Assembly: GCF_900129395.1 (NCBI RefSeq)
Contig: NZ_FQVP01000011.1
Span: 44,258 to 108,257 of the forward strand
Origin: Pseudosulfitobacter pseudonitzschiae
GTDB taxonomy: Bacteria > Pseudomonadota > Alphaproteobacteria > Rhodobacterales > Rhodobacteraceae
Length of the DNA stretch: 64,000 bases
Direction: 5' to 3'
The translations under genes and the position numbers were made by a program. Below the pieces are notes generated by a model. That model worked only from the letters and a program-made list of their open reading frames with translations, was not told where the DNA came from and did no database searches. This document shows positions 20,401-28,277 of this stretch, in pieces. The stretch's first letter is position 1. Every line of letters starts with the position of its first letter.

Positions 20401-20520
20401 CGGGGCAATCTGGGGATATTGCGCAACCGGCAGCGTCCGGATCGCCAGGATGCCGATCCCCATGATAAAGATAGAGATGACCCAGGCAAAGATCGGGCGG
20501 TCGATGAAAAAACGGGCCAT
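17413..20520 (-). CDS. RND efflux pump inner-membrane transporter (AcrB/HAE1 family)
   Basis: A proton-driven tripartite drug pump subunit of 1035 residues. It has the AcrB architecture: a membrane helix at 10-28 (MARFFIDRPIFAWVI), a large periplasmic loop, helices 2-6 with the proton-relay pair in LVDDAIVVVEN, and a second repeat ending in GLTGKNAILIVEFA and a basic tail. It is translated after the adaptor gene located upstream on the same strand (20540-21724). No outer-membrane factor is encoded next to it. Substrates are unknown. Confidence 0.93.
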   Translation of the reverse strand: MARFFIDRPIFAWVISIFIMGIGILAIRTLPVAQYPQIAPPTVTVSAVYPGASAETVANTVTQVIEQQMTGLDGLRYVSSSSTSSGSANVTLTFETGTDPDIAQVQVQNKLSQASALLPEVVQRQGVTVQKSSAGFLMVVSLIAEDGTYDATDLGDYLSTNLVNELSRVEGVGSAQVFGAQYAMRIWLDPSKLAAFELTPADVVAAVSAENAQISAGAFGSRPAVDGQMLNATITAQSLLRTPEDFRQIVLRAETDGGLVLVNDVARVEIGAESYATVSRYNRNPSAGLAISLAPGANALDTAKLVEERLEELAAFFPEGVDYVIPFDTTPFVQISIEEVIKTLVEAIVLVFLVMYLFLQNFRATLVPTLAVPVVLLGTFGVLAAFGFSINTLTMLAMVLAIGLLVDDAIVVVENVERIMEQEGLGPVEATRKSMDQITGALIGIAVVLSAVFVPMAFFPGSTGVIYKQFAVTIISAMSLSVLVALTLTPALCATLLKAKGHEKRGGLFGVFNWGFDKLMTGYGKTVGRLVRWRFLTGLAYIGIFVAMGLLFLRTPQGFLPDEDQGILFTLIQAPTGATTERTLDVLKQVEDYYLEQESDIVDSVFGVVGFSFAGQGQNVGIMFVRLKDWKDREAANQSAQALAGRAFGAFSQIQDAMVFPVVPPSVIELGNVSGFDFYLQARGGQTHEQLLDARNQLLGMAAQSPLIASLRPSGLEDAAQFKLDIDWRRAGAMGVTATDVGNLLTIAWAGRYVNDFIDEGRIKRVYVQGEADARAVPSDLDKWRVRNSSGGLVPFSNFADASWAFAPQGVTRYNGVPAMQLQGSPAPGVSTGDGLAELYRLGAQLPPGFQIAPTGLSLEEEESGSQAPLLYGLSLAAIFLALAALYESWSIPFAVMLAMPIGVLGALTGAYLGGFENGVFFQVGLLTVIGLTGKNAILIVEFARDRRAEGETVIEAAVDAAKQRFRPIIMTSMAFSLGVLPLLLSTGAGSGGRTAIGSGVLAGTISATVFGVLFVPFFFVIISRLTRKGRAETG

Positions 20521-20539
20521 GGCGGGATCTGATCCTGAA

Positions 20540-21724
20540 CTATTCTGTTGCGGCCGGCGCGGCGGAGGGGTCCGCCTCGGGCGCGGCTTCGGGGGCAGGG
20601 GCGGCGTCTTGTTCCTGCGGGGTCACGGTGGCACCGGGGGCGGCCTTTTGCAGACCCTTCACGATCACGCGGTCGCCGGGGTTCAACCCGCCGTCGACCA
20701 CCCAGTTGCTGCCCTGATCGCTGATCACCGACAGCTGGCGCATCTCGACCACGTTTTCAGGACCGACCACCATCGCCGTGGGCTGGCCACGCCGGTCGCG
20801 GCTGACGACCTGCTGGGGCAGCAGATAGACGCCTTTGGCCGTGGTCGTCGCGATCTGCACCTGCACGTACATGCCGGGCAACAGCAGCTTGTCGGGATTG
20901 GCAAACTGCATCCGCAGCACCACAACGCCGGTCTGCTCGTTCACGTCCGGTTCGGCTGCGGTCAGGGTGCCGGTCTGGTCGAACACGCTGCCATCTGCCA
21001 GCGTCAGGGTCACTTCGGCCGGCAGGTCTTCGAGGCGCGCGCCGATGTTGTCACGCCGCCATGCAATGATGTCCGCCGCCGATTGCGTCACGTCCACATA
21101 GACCGGATCAATGTTGCGGATCACCGCCATGGGCTCGGCCTGGCTGGCCGTCACCAGCGCGCCACGGCTGGCCAGCGACCGGCCGATCTCGCCGGACAGG
21201 CGGGCACGGATCTGCGTGCGGTCCAGCTGGATCTGCGCCGCTTGCAGCTGTGCCTCTGCTGCCTGAACCGCAGCGGCGGCGGTATCGCGGGCTGCCACGG
21301 CTTCGTCCAGCGCCTGTTCGCTTGCCACGTTGCGCGACTGCAGCTCTTGCAGGCGGCTTTCTTCCTTTTGCGCCGATTTCAGTTGCGCATTCGCCTGCGC
21401 CACGGCCGCTACGGCCTGTGCCACGGCGGCCTCGTAGGTGGCGGCGTCGATGGTATAAAGAACGTCACCTTCTTCGACGCGCCCGCCTTCCTTGAACTTG
21501 CGGTCGGTGATGATCCCGGCCACCTGCGGACGCACCTCGGCCTGCGCCGAGGCCAAAACCCGACCGGGCAGGGTGGTGGTCAACGGCACATCCTGCGGCT
21601 GAACCGTGATGACGGTCACTGCGGCGGGCGGCATCCCTTGTTGCTGGGCTGTGGCGGGCATGCCGAAACCGATAAGCAACAGGGCCAGCACCATGAGGCG
21701 CAGGCGGAGATTTTGAAAAAGCAT
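20540..21724 (-). CDS. RND efflux periplasmic adaptor (membrane fusion protein)
   Basis: A 394-residue HlyD/AcrA-type adaptor. ATG 21724 is chosen because it is followed at once by a signal peptide (basic residues, hydrophobic core, cleavage near MPATA-QQQG); the GTG at 21751 adds residues with no support. There follows a lipoyl/biotinyl half (PGRVLASAQAEVRPQVAG), an alpha-helical hairpin rich in Ala, Gln and Glu (about 85-150), the second lipoyl half and the beta-barrel and membrane-proximal domains. The tail (AAPAPEAAPEADPSAAPAATE) is Pro/Ala-rich and likely unstructured. It pairs with the downstream transporter. Confidence 0.92.
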   Translation of the reverse strand: MLFQNLRLRLMVLALLLIGFGMPATAQQQGMPPAAVTVITVQPQDVPLTTTLPGRVLASAQAEVRPQVAGIITDRKFKEGGRVEEGDVLYTIDAATYEAAVAQAVAAVAQANAQLKSAQKEESRLQELQSRNVASEQALDEAVAARDTAAAAVQAAEAQLQAAQIQLDRTQIRARLSGEIGRSLASRGALVTASQAEPMAVIRNIDPVYVDVTQSAADIIAWRRDNIGARLEDLPAEVTLTLADGSVFDQTGTLTAAEPDVNEQTGVVVLRMQFANPDKLLLPGMYVQVQIATTTAKGVYLLPQQVVSRDRRGQPTAMVVGPENVVEMRQLSVISDQGSNWVVDGGLNPGDRVIVKGLQKAAPGATVTPQEQDAAPAPEAAPEADPSAAPAATE

Positions 21725-21877
21725 GGTCTGTGTCCAGTCTGGTTCGTACACGCGCGGTCAGTGGATGATACTAACCAAATGCGGCGACGCAGCAAGACCT
21801 GGCGACGACAAGCTTCGTGCATTAACGCACAGTGTTCTCTGCTGCCACGGAACATAACCGCAACAGCAGAGACACGT

Positions 21878-22228
21878 TCAACGGCGCACGGCAGTCACGA
21901 TGATTTCCACCTTGTACTCCGGCGTCGCCAGAGGTGCACCGCCACAGGCGCGTGCAGGCGTATGACCCTGCGGGACCCAGGCATCCCAAACCGCATTCAT
22001 CTCGGCGAAATCGGACATGTCCGCCAGCCAGATGATCGCTTGCAGGATCTGTTCCTTGTCCGAACCGACCTCGGCCAGCAAGGTGTCGATCTGCTCGAGA
22101 ATGCCCTTGGTCTGCTCGGTGACGCTGTCGCCGGGGGCTGCGACCTGACCGGCAAGATAGACCATGTCGCCATGGGTGACGATCTGGCTCATGCGGTGGT
22201 TGGAATGGTGGCGTTCGATGGTGGCCAT
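21878..22228 (-). CDS. RidA (YjgF/YER057c/UK114) family protein
   Basis: A 116-residue protein of the Rid family, whose best-known members hydrolyse reactive enamines/imines released by PLP enzymes. The catalytic Arg is present in PARACGG, followed by the beta-strand EYKVEIIVTA, and the N-terminal half has GDMVYLAGQVA. It stands alone between the RND adaptor and the large ATPase gene, with some 100-150 bases on each side, so it is probably monocistronic. The subgroup cannot be fixed by eye. Confidence 0.88.
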   Translation of the reverse strand: MATIERHHSNHRMSQIVTHGDMVYLAGQVAAPGDSVTEQTKGILEQIDTLLAEVGSDKEQILQAIIWLADMSDFAEMNAVWDAWVPQGHTPARACGGAPLATPEYKVEIIVTAVRR

Positions 22229-22382
22229 GTGTGGTTCCTCTTGGGTTTGAATTGCACCTGCGCGCCTGTGTTCGCAAACCGCGTGCGGATGGCAAGCGGA
22301 AAACGGGATTGGCGGAGATCACTCTCAATACATTAACATAACTAGAATTATACGGGCACTTGCACAGCCTCGCGAACGCCCC

Positions 22383-25300
22383 TCAGCCGATCATATGGAT
22401 CGTCGGCGGCACGGTGCAGACCTGTTTGGCAATCTCGACCACATGGCGGTGGTGCGTCAGGTAAATCGCCTGCCCGCGCCGCCCTATATCTTCCATCATG
22501 AGACAGGCCGCGGCGGTGCGGTCCTCGTCAAAGGTCTCGAAAATATCGTCGCACAGGAACGGCAGGCTGACGCCGGTGTCCACCAGTTGCTGATAGGCTG
22601 CGGCCCGCAGCGCCAGGTACAGCTGGAACCGCGTGCCCTTGGACAGATCCTGCGCCTGTTTGCTGGTGCCCGCAGCGTCGATGGCCAGCAGGGTTTCGGC
22701 CCCGTTCGCCCCGGGCTGTGTGCCCAGCCGCGTATAGGCCCCGCCCGTCAGCGTGCAAAACGCGGTCTCCGTGGCCTGCATCATGCCGCTGCGGTGGCTG
22801 TCGCGGTAGCGGCGCAGCGCTTCCTCGGCCAGCCGCTGGCCCATGCGCAGTTCCAGATAGGTCAGTGCGCAGTCTTCCAGCTCAAGCTCCAGCGTCGCGC
22901 GCCGTTCGGTCAGTTGCGCGATGTCCGTGTCGCCGGTGATCGCCGTCAGCGCCGCCTGCGCATTGGCCCGCGCGGCGATGGCGGCCTCAAGCCGGGCGGT
23001 CAGGCTGGCGCTTTCGGTCTCTAACGTGGCCCGTTCCGCCTCCAGACCGGCGCTGGTGGAGTCACGCAACAGGGCGCGCGCCTCGTCCAGACGGTCCACC
23101 GACAGCGCCAGCCGCACCTGCGTGTCCAGCGCGGCCATGCGGGCGCGGGCGGCGATCACCGTGGTGGCGTCCTGCACGGCGGCACGCAGGTCGGACAGCG
23201 TTCCGGTGGCGACATGGGGCGGAAAGGCATCGGCCCAGACCGCAACCTTGCGCGCGATCCCGGCGCGGCTGTCCTGTGCCGCCTTGCGCCCTGCCCGCGC
23301 CTGGTCCAGCGCCTGTGTCAGGCTGGTGTGCAATGTGCCCGCCGCCGTGGCCTGCTCTGCCCGCTTGCGCAGCGCCTCGAATATCGCGCCGGCGTCGTCC
23401 CCCTCGACCCCGTGCCGCTGTCCCAGCCCGGCCATCAACGCCGTGAACTGCGCCTGGTCCGCTTCCAGCTTTGCGATCCGCTCTGCCATCCCGGCGCGCT
23501 GGTCATCCAGGGTCGCCAGGGTCCGCAGCGGCTCCAGCGTGGCCTCCAGAACCTCGGGCTGGACCCGTCCCCCCAAAGCCGCGCGCACGCCCTCTTTCCA
23601 AGCCCGCACACAGGCCTCTTTCTCCTGTGTCAGAGCCTGCAATGTCTCTGTCCGCGCCTTCAGATCCTGCGCACAGACATCCCGCGCCCTGCCCGCCTGG
23701 GCCACCGCCTCGGCGGCCCCCCGCTCCTGCGCGGCGCGGCGGCGGGCGGCGTCGATCAGCGTGGCAAACTCCGGTGCCTCCAGATCGATCAGCGGCGCCA
23801 GTTCAGCGGCCAGCCCCGCGGCCTTGTCCAGGGTCGCGCGGTGAGCCTCGGCGCAGCGTTTCAGCTTTTGCTCCGCCGCCCGCGCCACAGCCTGCGCCGC
23901 GACCCAAAGCGCCAGATCGGCAGGGGTCATAACACCCTGCACCCCTGCCCCTGCCGCCGCCTCGGCTGCCGCCCGTGCCGCCGCATCAATCCGGTTTTGC
24001 GCGTCTTCTGCCACCTGCCCGGCCTGCGCCGCCCGCGTCTCGGCCCGTGTCTGCGCCAGCTCTGCCGCCCGCAGGTCCGCCAATGCCCGCGCATGGGCCA
24101 GCCGCGCATCGGACACCGCGTCCGACTGTGCCATCGCCTGCGCGAACCGCTCTGCGGTCTCTGCACTCAACGCCGCGCGGTGGGCCGCCCACAGCGCATC
24201 GCGGGCGTCGCGTTTCGCCTGCGCTTCGGCATCGCCGATCTGGCCCACCTGCGCCGTGCTGCGGGCAATCTGGGCGTTCGCCTCTTCGGCAAGCCCCCGC
24301 TGCTCGCGCGCGGTCTCCTGTGCCTGCGCCCTGTCGCGCATGGCCTCGGCGTGCCGCTCGGCCAGCACCTGCGCCTCTTGCACCGACAGGGGGCACGTGG
24401 GCACCGCGTCAAAATCCTGACCCTTGAAATGCAACCCGTCCAACGCCGTGCGCAAGGCCGCATGGGCCGCGTCCACCTCGGCCCGTGCGGTGGCATATGC
24501 CCCTTGCAGGCTGTCGGCGGCATAGCGGTCCAGCAACGCGCCAATACCGCTGTCCGGCTCCGCCCCCTGCCCCGCCAGCACCGCCTCGGCCTCGCGCAGC
24601 CGCTCCTCCAGCGCCGCAACCTCGCGCGCCTCGGCGGCGGCGGCCAATGCGGCGGTCCGGGCCGCGTCGCGTGCACCTTCCAGCCGCTGGATTTGCACCG
24701 CCGTCAGCACCAGCCCCTCGGCCTCCGTCCCGGCCTCAAGCTGGCGCGCCACCTCTGCCATCTGCGCCTCGAACCCCCGCAGATCGTCCCGCCGCCGCGG
24801 CAGATCACGGCCCGCGGTGACAAACCGGCTGCGCAGGTCGTCCAGATCTGCCAGTTCCTGCACCAGTTGCTGTTGATCGGGGTTCAGCGAAAGCCCCTCG
24901 ACCCTGGCCTCCAACCCCGCGATCTCATCGTCCAGCCGCGCGATGTCTGCCTCGGCCCTGCTGTCCTCGGTCAGCACGCCCACCAGCGCCTCGGCGGTGA
25001 TGTCCAGCGTGGCGGGATAGTCGGCCTTGTCCGCAATCTGCGCGGCCAATGCGTCGTATTCCATCACCAGCGGCAGCGCTGTCAGTTGCGCTGCCACCTG
25101 CGCCTGCGCGCGGGACAGTGCATCCCGTTCCGCGCGCAGCTGCGCCTCAAGCTCTTGCGCCTGCGCCAGTTCCGATTTCAACCGGGCAAAGGCGCTGGCC
25201 GACACGTCGCCGTCGCGGATCGCCTTGTCGACTTCGGCCAGCTCTTTCTTCAATGCCGCCATCTTCGTGCTGCTGGCCCGCTTGCGGTACAGCGCATCCG

Positions 25301-25808
25301 CCTGCGCCCCCACCTGATCCAGCACAGCCCCCAGATCGCCCAGCCCCGCCGCAGCGGAAAACAACAGCCGCCCGATGTCGCCCTTGCTCGCGGCAATCGC
25401 CTCGCCGCCCTTCTCGATCGTCTCGTCGTCCAGACACAACAGCATCCGGTAATCGTCCAGCCCCAGCCCGCCCAGATGCGCCGACACCGCCGTTTCGGGC
25501 AGCACGGCCCCGGTGGCATCGCTCAGCGCCCCCTTGCGGCCCGTCATGCGCACCAGCTGATGCGCCGTGCCCTCCGCCTCGATGGTTCCCGACACCTGCA
25601 AAATCTTGCGCTGGTGCTGGAAATCATAGGTCTCGCGCGTGGGAAACCCGTACAGCAGGCGCAGAACCGCCTCCATCGTGGTGGTCTTGCCCGCCTCGTT
25701 GGGGCCGTAGATCACGTGGAAATCGGACGCGCCTTGGCCGTCGCCAAAGTCATAGGCCTTGCCGGTGAAGTGACCGAAATAGTCCAGGGACAGGTGCCGC
25801 AGGCGCAT
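22383..25808 (-). CDS. YhaN/SbcC-like coiled-coil ATPase
   Basis: An SMC-like protein of 1141 residues. Walker A GPNEAGKT is at 35-42. Very long Ala/Arg/Glu-rich coiled-coil arms run from about 170 to 980 with no clear zinc hook. The C-terminal ABC-type signature LSKGTRFQLYLALRAA and Walker B SLPFLCDDIFETFDEDRT are followed by the His switch (YLTHHRHV). It is the ATPase partner of the upstream nuclease, whose stop overlaps this start (TGATG). By family it should act in DNA end or break processing. It is longer than Bacillus YhaN, but the architecture is the same. Confidence 0.85.
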   Translation of the reverse strand: MRLRHLSLDYFGHFTGKAYDFGDGQGASDFHVIYGPNEAGKTTTMEAVLRLLYGFPTRETYDFQHQRKILQVSGTIEAEGTAHQLVRMTGRKGALSDATGAVLPETAVSAHLGGLGLDDYRMLLCLDDETIEKGGEAIAASKGDIGRLLFSAAAGLGDLGAVLDQVGAQADALYRKRASSTKMAALKKELAEVDKAIRDGDVSASAFARLKSELAQAQELEAQLRAERDALSRAQAQVAAQLTALPLVMEYDALAAQIADKADYPATLDITAEALVGVLTEDSRAEADIARLDDEIAGLEARVEGLSLNPDQQQLVQELADLDDLRSRFVTAGRDLPRRRDDLRGFEAQMAEVARQLEAGTEAEGLVLTAVQIQRLEGARDAARTAALAAAAEAREVAALEERLREAEAVLAGQGAEPDSGIGALLDRYAADSLQGAYATARAEVDAAHAALRTALDGLHFKGQDFDAVPTCPLSVQEAQVLAERHAEAMRDRAQAQETAREQRGLAEEANAQIARSTAQVGQIGDAEAQAKRDARDALWAAHRAALSAETAERFAQAMAQSDAVSDARLAHARALADLRAAELAQTRAETRAAQAGQVAEDAQNRIDAAARAAAEAAAGAGVQGVMTPADLALWVAAQAVARAAEQKLKRCAEAHRATLDKAAGLAAELAPLIDLEAPEFATLIDAARRRAAQERGAAEAVAQAGRARDVCAQDLKARTETLQALTQEKEACVRAWKEGVRAALGGRVQPEVLEATLEPLRTLATLDDQRAGMAERIAKLEADQAQFTALMAGLGQRHGVEGDDAGAIFEALRKRAEQATAAGTLHTSLTQALDQARAGRKAAQDSRAGIARKVAVWADAFPPHVATGTLSDLRAAVQDATTVIAARARMAALDTQVRLALSVDRLDEARALLRDSTSAGLEAERATLETESASLTARLEAAIAARANAQAALTAITGDTDIAQLTERRATLELELEDCALTYLELRMGQRLAEEALRRYRDSHRSGMMQATETAFCTLTGGAYTRLGTQPGANGAETLLAIDAAGTSKQAQDLSKGTRFQLYLALRAAAYQQLVDTGVSLPFLCDDIFETFDEDRTAAACLMMEDIGRRGQAIYLTHHRHVVEIAKQVCTVPPTIHMIG

Positions 25809-27043
25809 CAGCCGTCCGCCCCTTTCATCCGCGCAATCATCTGCGCCGCCCCGGATGCCGCCAGCCGTTGTGCCCGCGCGGCGGCGGCCTCGGGCGTGGG
25901 GGCCAGAACGGTGCGCCGCGACGCGGGCAGTTCGGCCAGCAGCGCGTCGAATTCCTCTTGCAGCGCCGCCATCATCCCCGGCTCGGCCAGCATGTCGCGC
26001 ATCATCTGCCCCAGCGCATCGGTGGCCGAGGCGTCAGAGGGCGCGTGGTCGTCCGTCACCTCGATCCTCAACTTCTCCAGCCACAGCACGCCGGTGTCCT
26101 GCGCCATCTGCCCAAGCGTTTCCTGCCAGACGTCGCGGTCGCGCAACAGCTGCCAGCGCAGCGGCGTCGCCCCCGTCAACGTCAGCCGCAGGATCGCATC
26201 GGTGGGCTGCGCCGCCGCCAGCGCGGCCAGCGCCTCGCGCAGATGGGCGCGCAGCCCGTCGGCGTGGTCGTGCTCGGACACGTCAATATCATGGTGCAGG
26301 AATGTGATGACCGAGGTCGGCACCGCGCTGACCGTGATCCCTGCGTCGTCCAGCGTCAGCAGGCTGGCAGTCTTCGCGCCAGACTCGCCCATGTCCCGCC
26401 CCTGCGGCGTGCCCGGCATCACGATCCACGGCGCCTGTCCGTGCACCTGTCGTTTGTGCACATGCCCCAGCGCCCAGTAATCGAACCCCATGCCCGACAG
26501 CTCTGCCACCGTGCAGGGCGCATAGGGATCATGCCCCGCCGCCCCCACCAGCGACGTGTGCAGCATGGCAATGTTCACCGCCCCGGCCACGGGGGCCGGA
26601 AACTTGCCCAGCAGGCTGTCGGGCGCGTGCCGGCCCGCAAAGCTGACGCCGTGTATCCACACGTCCGCATCACCCAGCTGCACCTTGCCGCCGCGCCCGT
26701 CAAAGACGTGGACATTCTCCGGCAGGCTCAGCGCCCCGGTGATCGGGTTCTCGGCGTCGTGATTGCCCTTGATGTAGAACACCGCGATCCCCGCCGCGTG
26801 CAATCGGTCCAGCTGCGCGGTCAGGAACGCCGCCGTCTTGGCGCTGCGCTCGGCCCCGTCGAACAAATCGCCCGCGATCAGCAACGCCTGCACCTGCTCG
26901 GCCAGCGCCGTGTCGATGATGCGTGCGAATGCGGTGCGGGTCGCGGTCTGGACCCGGTCGCGCAGCCCCGGATCGCGCAGCGCCAGCGATTGCAGCGGCG
27001 AATCCAGATGACAGTCAGCCGTGTGCAGGATGCGGATCGTCAT
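25808..27043 (-). CDS. YhaO/SbcD-like DNA repair metallophosphoesterase
   Basis: An Mre11/SbcD-type nuclease subunit of 411 residues from ATG 27043; an in-frame ATG at 27088 would add 15 residues before the first strand. Metal-binding motifs in order are HTADCHLDSPL, AGDLFDG, KGNHD, MLHTSLVG and GHVHKRQ. After about residue 270 a variable capping/ATPase-docking region follows. It precedes and overlaps the coiled-coil ATPase gene; together they form a two-gene DNA-processing complex. The overlap argues for a fixed stoichiometry. Confidence 0.87.
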   Translation of the reverse strand: MTIRILHTADCHLDSPLQSLALRDPGLRDRVQTATRTAFARIIDTALAEQVQALLIAGDLFDGAERSAKTAAFLTAQLDRLHAAGIAVFYIKGNHDAENPITGALSLPENVHVFDGRGGKVQLGDADVWIHGVSFAGRHAPDSLLGKFPAPVAGAVNIAMLHTSLVGAAGHDPYAPCTVAELSGMGFDYWALGHVHKRQVHGQAPWIVMPGTPQGRDMGESGAKTASLLTLDDAGITVSAVPTSVITFLHHDIDVSEHDHADGLRAHLREALAALAAAQPTDAILRLTLTGATPLRWQLLRDRDVWQETLGQMAQDTGVLWLEKLRIEVTDDHAPSDASATDALGQMMRDMLAEPGMMAALQEEFDALLAELPASRRTVLAPTPEAAAARAQRLAASGAAQMIARMKGADG

Positions 27044-27336
27044 TCCACAAGGATCGGCCAAAGGGCACAACGGTGCGGCGCAAGGCAATGGTCTGGCATG
27101 ATAAGGTCCTGTTCAGCGCCCCTCAGGGTAGACAGCTTGCCGCGGGTTTTCAACGCGGCACTTTCCCCGCGCCGCAATCGCTTGCCGCGATTCCCCCGCG
27201 ATCCGGCAAAATCTGCCGCCCGTGTCGTTTTTCCATCGCACCGCGCCGTTGTGCATCCTTGATGAAGTCCTGCGCTGGCGCATAGGTAGCGTCACAGGGG
27301 CCAAGCCCACCGCGTCCAAAGATTGGGATTCTGACG

Positions 27337-28221
27337 ATGATGAAATATTGCCTGAACGTTAGCTGCGCCTCGCGCCGTGGCATCGTGTCCGCCATCTCGG
27401 CCTTTCTGGCCGACCACGGGTGTAACATTCTGGACAGCGCCCAGTTCGACGACACGAACACGGGCAAATTCTTCATGCGCGTGGGCTTTGCGTCCGAGCT
27501 GGACGCCACGCTGGAAACGCTGATTTCCGAGTTCGGCGCCGTGGCCGAACCGCTGGACCTGGACTGGTCGTTCCACGACGAAACCACCAAGATGAAAGCC
27601 GTGATCATGGTGTCGCGTTTCGGCCACTGCCTGAACGACCTGCTGTACCGCTGGCGCATCGGCGCGCTGCCCATCGACATCGTGGCGGTGATCTCGAACC
27701 ACACCGATTACCAAAAGGTTGTCGTCAACCACGACATCCCGTTCCACCACATCAAGGTGACACCGGAGAACAAACCGCAGGCCGAGGCGCGGATCATGGA
27801 AGTGGTCGAGGATGTGGACGCCGATCTGGTGGTGCTGGCGCGCTACATGCAGATCCTGTCGGACAGCATGTGCCAGAAAATGTCGGGCCGGATCATCAAC
27901 ATCCACCACTCGTTCCTGCCGTCGTTCAAGGGGGCCAACCCCTACAAGCAGGCCTTTGAGCGCGGCGTGAAACTGATCGGGGCCACCGCCCACTATGTCA
28001 CCGCCGACCTGGACGAAGGTCCGATCATCGAACAGGACATCGTGCGGGTGACCCACGCCCAGAACAGCACCGATTACGTGTCTCTGGGCCGCGACGTCGA
28101 AGCGCAGGTTCTGGCCCGTGCCATCCACGCCCACGCCAACCGCCGCGTCTTCCTGAACGGCAACAAGACCGTGGTGTTCCCGCCCTCGCCCGGCGCCTAC
28201 AGCAGCGACCGCATGGGCTGA
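27337..28221 (+). CDS. purU: Formyltetrahydrofolate deformylase
   Basis: Hydrolyses 10-formyltetrahydrofolate to formate and tetrahydrofolate. It has 294 residues. An N-terminal ACT regulatory domain (about 5-80, CASRRGIVSAISAFLADHG) is followed by the formyltransferase fold with catalytic residues in NIHHSFLPSFKGA and TADLDEGPIIEQD. It is a single gene between the leftward nuclease operon and the convergent efflux gene. In roseobacters PurU copies often balance one-carbon units released by demethylation of methylated amines, but no such gene adjoins here, so the role is inferred only from the family. Confidence 0.94.
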   Translation: MMKYCLNVSCASRRGIVSAISAFLADHGCNILDSAQFDDTNTGKFFMRVGFASELDATLETLISEFGAVAEPLDLDWSFHDETTKMKAVIMVSRFGHCLNDLLYRWRIGALPIDIVAVISNHTDYQKVVVNHDIPFHHIKVTPENKPQAEARIMEVVEDVDADLVVLARYMQILSDSMCQKMSGRIINIHHSFLPSFKGANPYKQAFERGVKLIGATAHYVTADLDEGPIIEQDIVRVTHAQNSTDYVSLGRDVEAQVLARAIHAHANRRVFLNGNKTVVFPPSPGAYSSDRMG

Positions 28222-28227
28222 TCCGCC

Positions 28228-28277
28228 GGCGGTGACCGGCAGGGCGTTAAGAACCGCCCGCCGTACCGGTCACCGCC
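28228..28277. terminator. Convergent-gene hairpin overlapping the efflux gene stop
   Basis: GGCGGTGACCGG and CCGGTCACCGCC are a perfect 12-bp inverted repeat enclosing 26 bases that contain a smaller hairpin. It begins 7 bases after purU and its right arm is inside the last codons of the outer-membrane factor. It lacks a U-run, so it may block or stabilise the mRNA 3' ends more than terminate. Confidence 0.5.

Noticed and set aside
18214..20532. 772-codon plus-strand frame opposite the first RND pump
   Set aside because: His/Arg/Gln-rich shadow of a clear AcrB-type gene.
23214..26480. 1088-codon plus-strand frame opposite the YhaN-like gene
   Set aside because: Pro/Arg/Gln-rich shadow of the coiled-coil ATPase and nuclease genes.
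27044..27336. Additional gene or RNA between the nuclease gene and purU
   Set aside because: No coding pattern, tRNA-like or riboswitch-like structure was seen in these 293 bases; treated as promoter DNA for two divergent transcripts.
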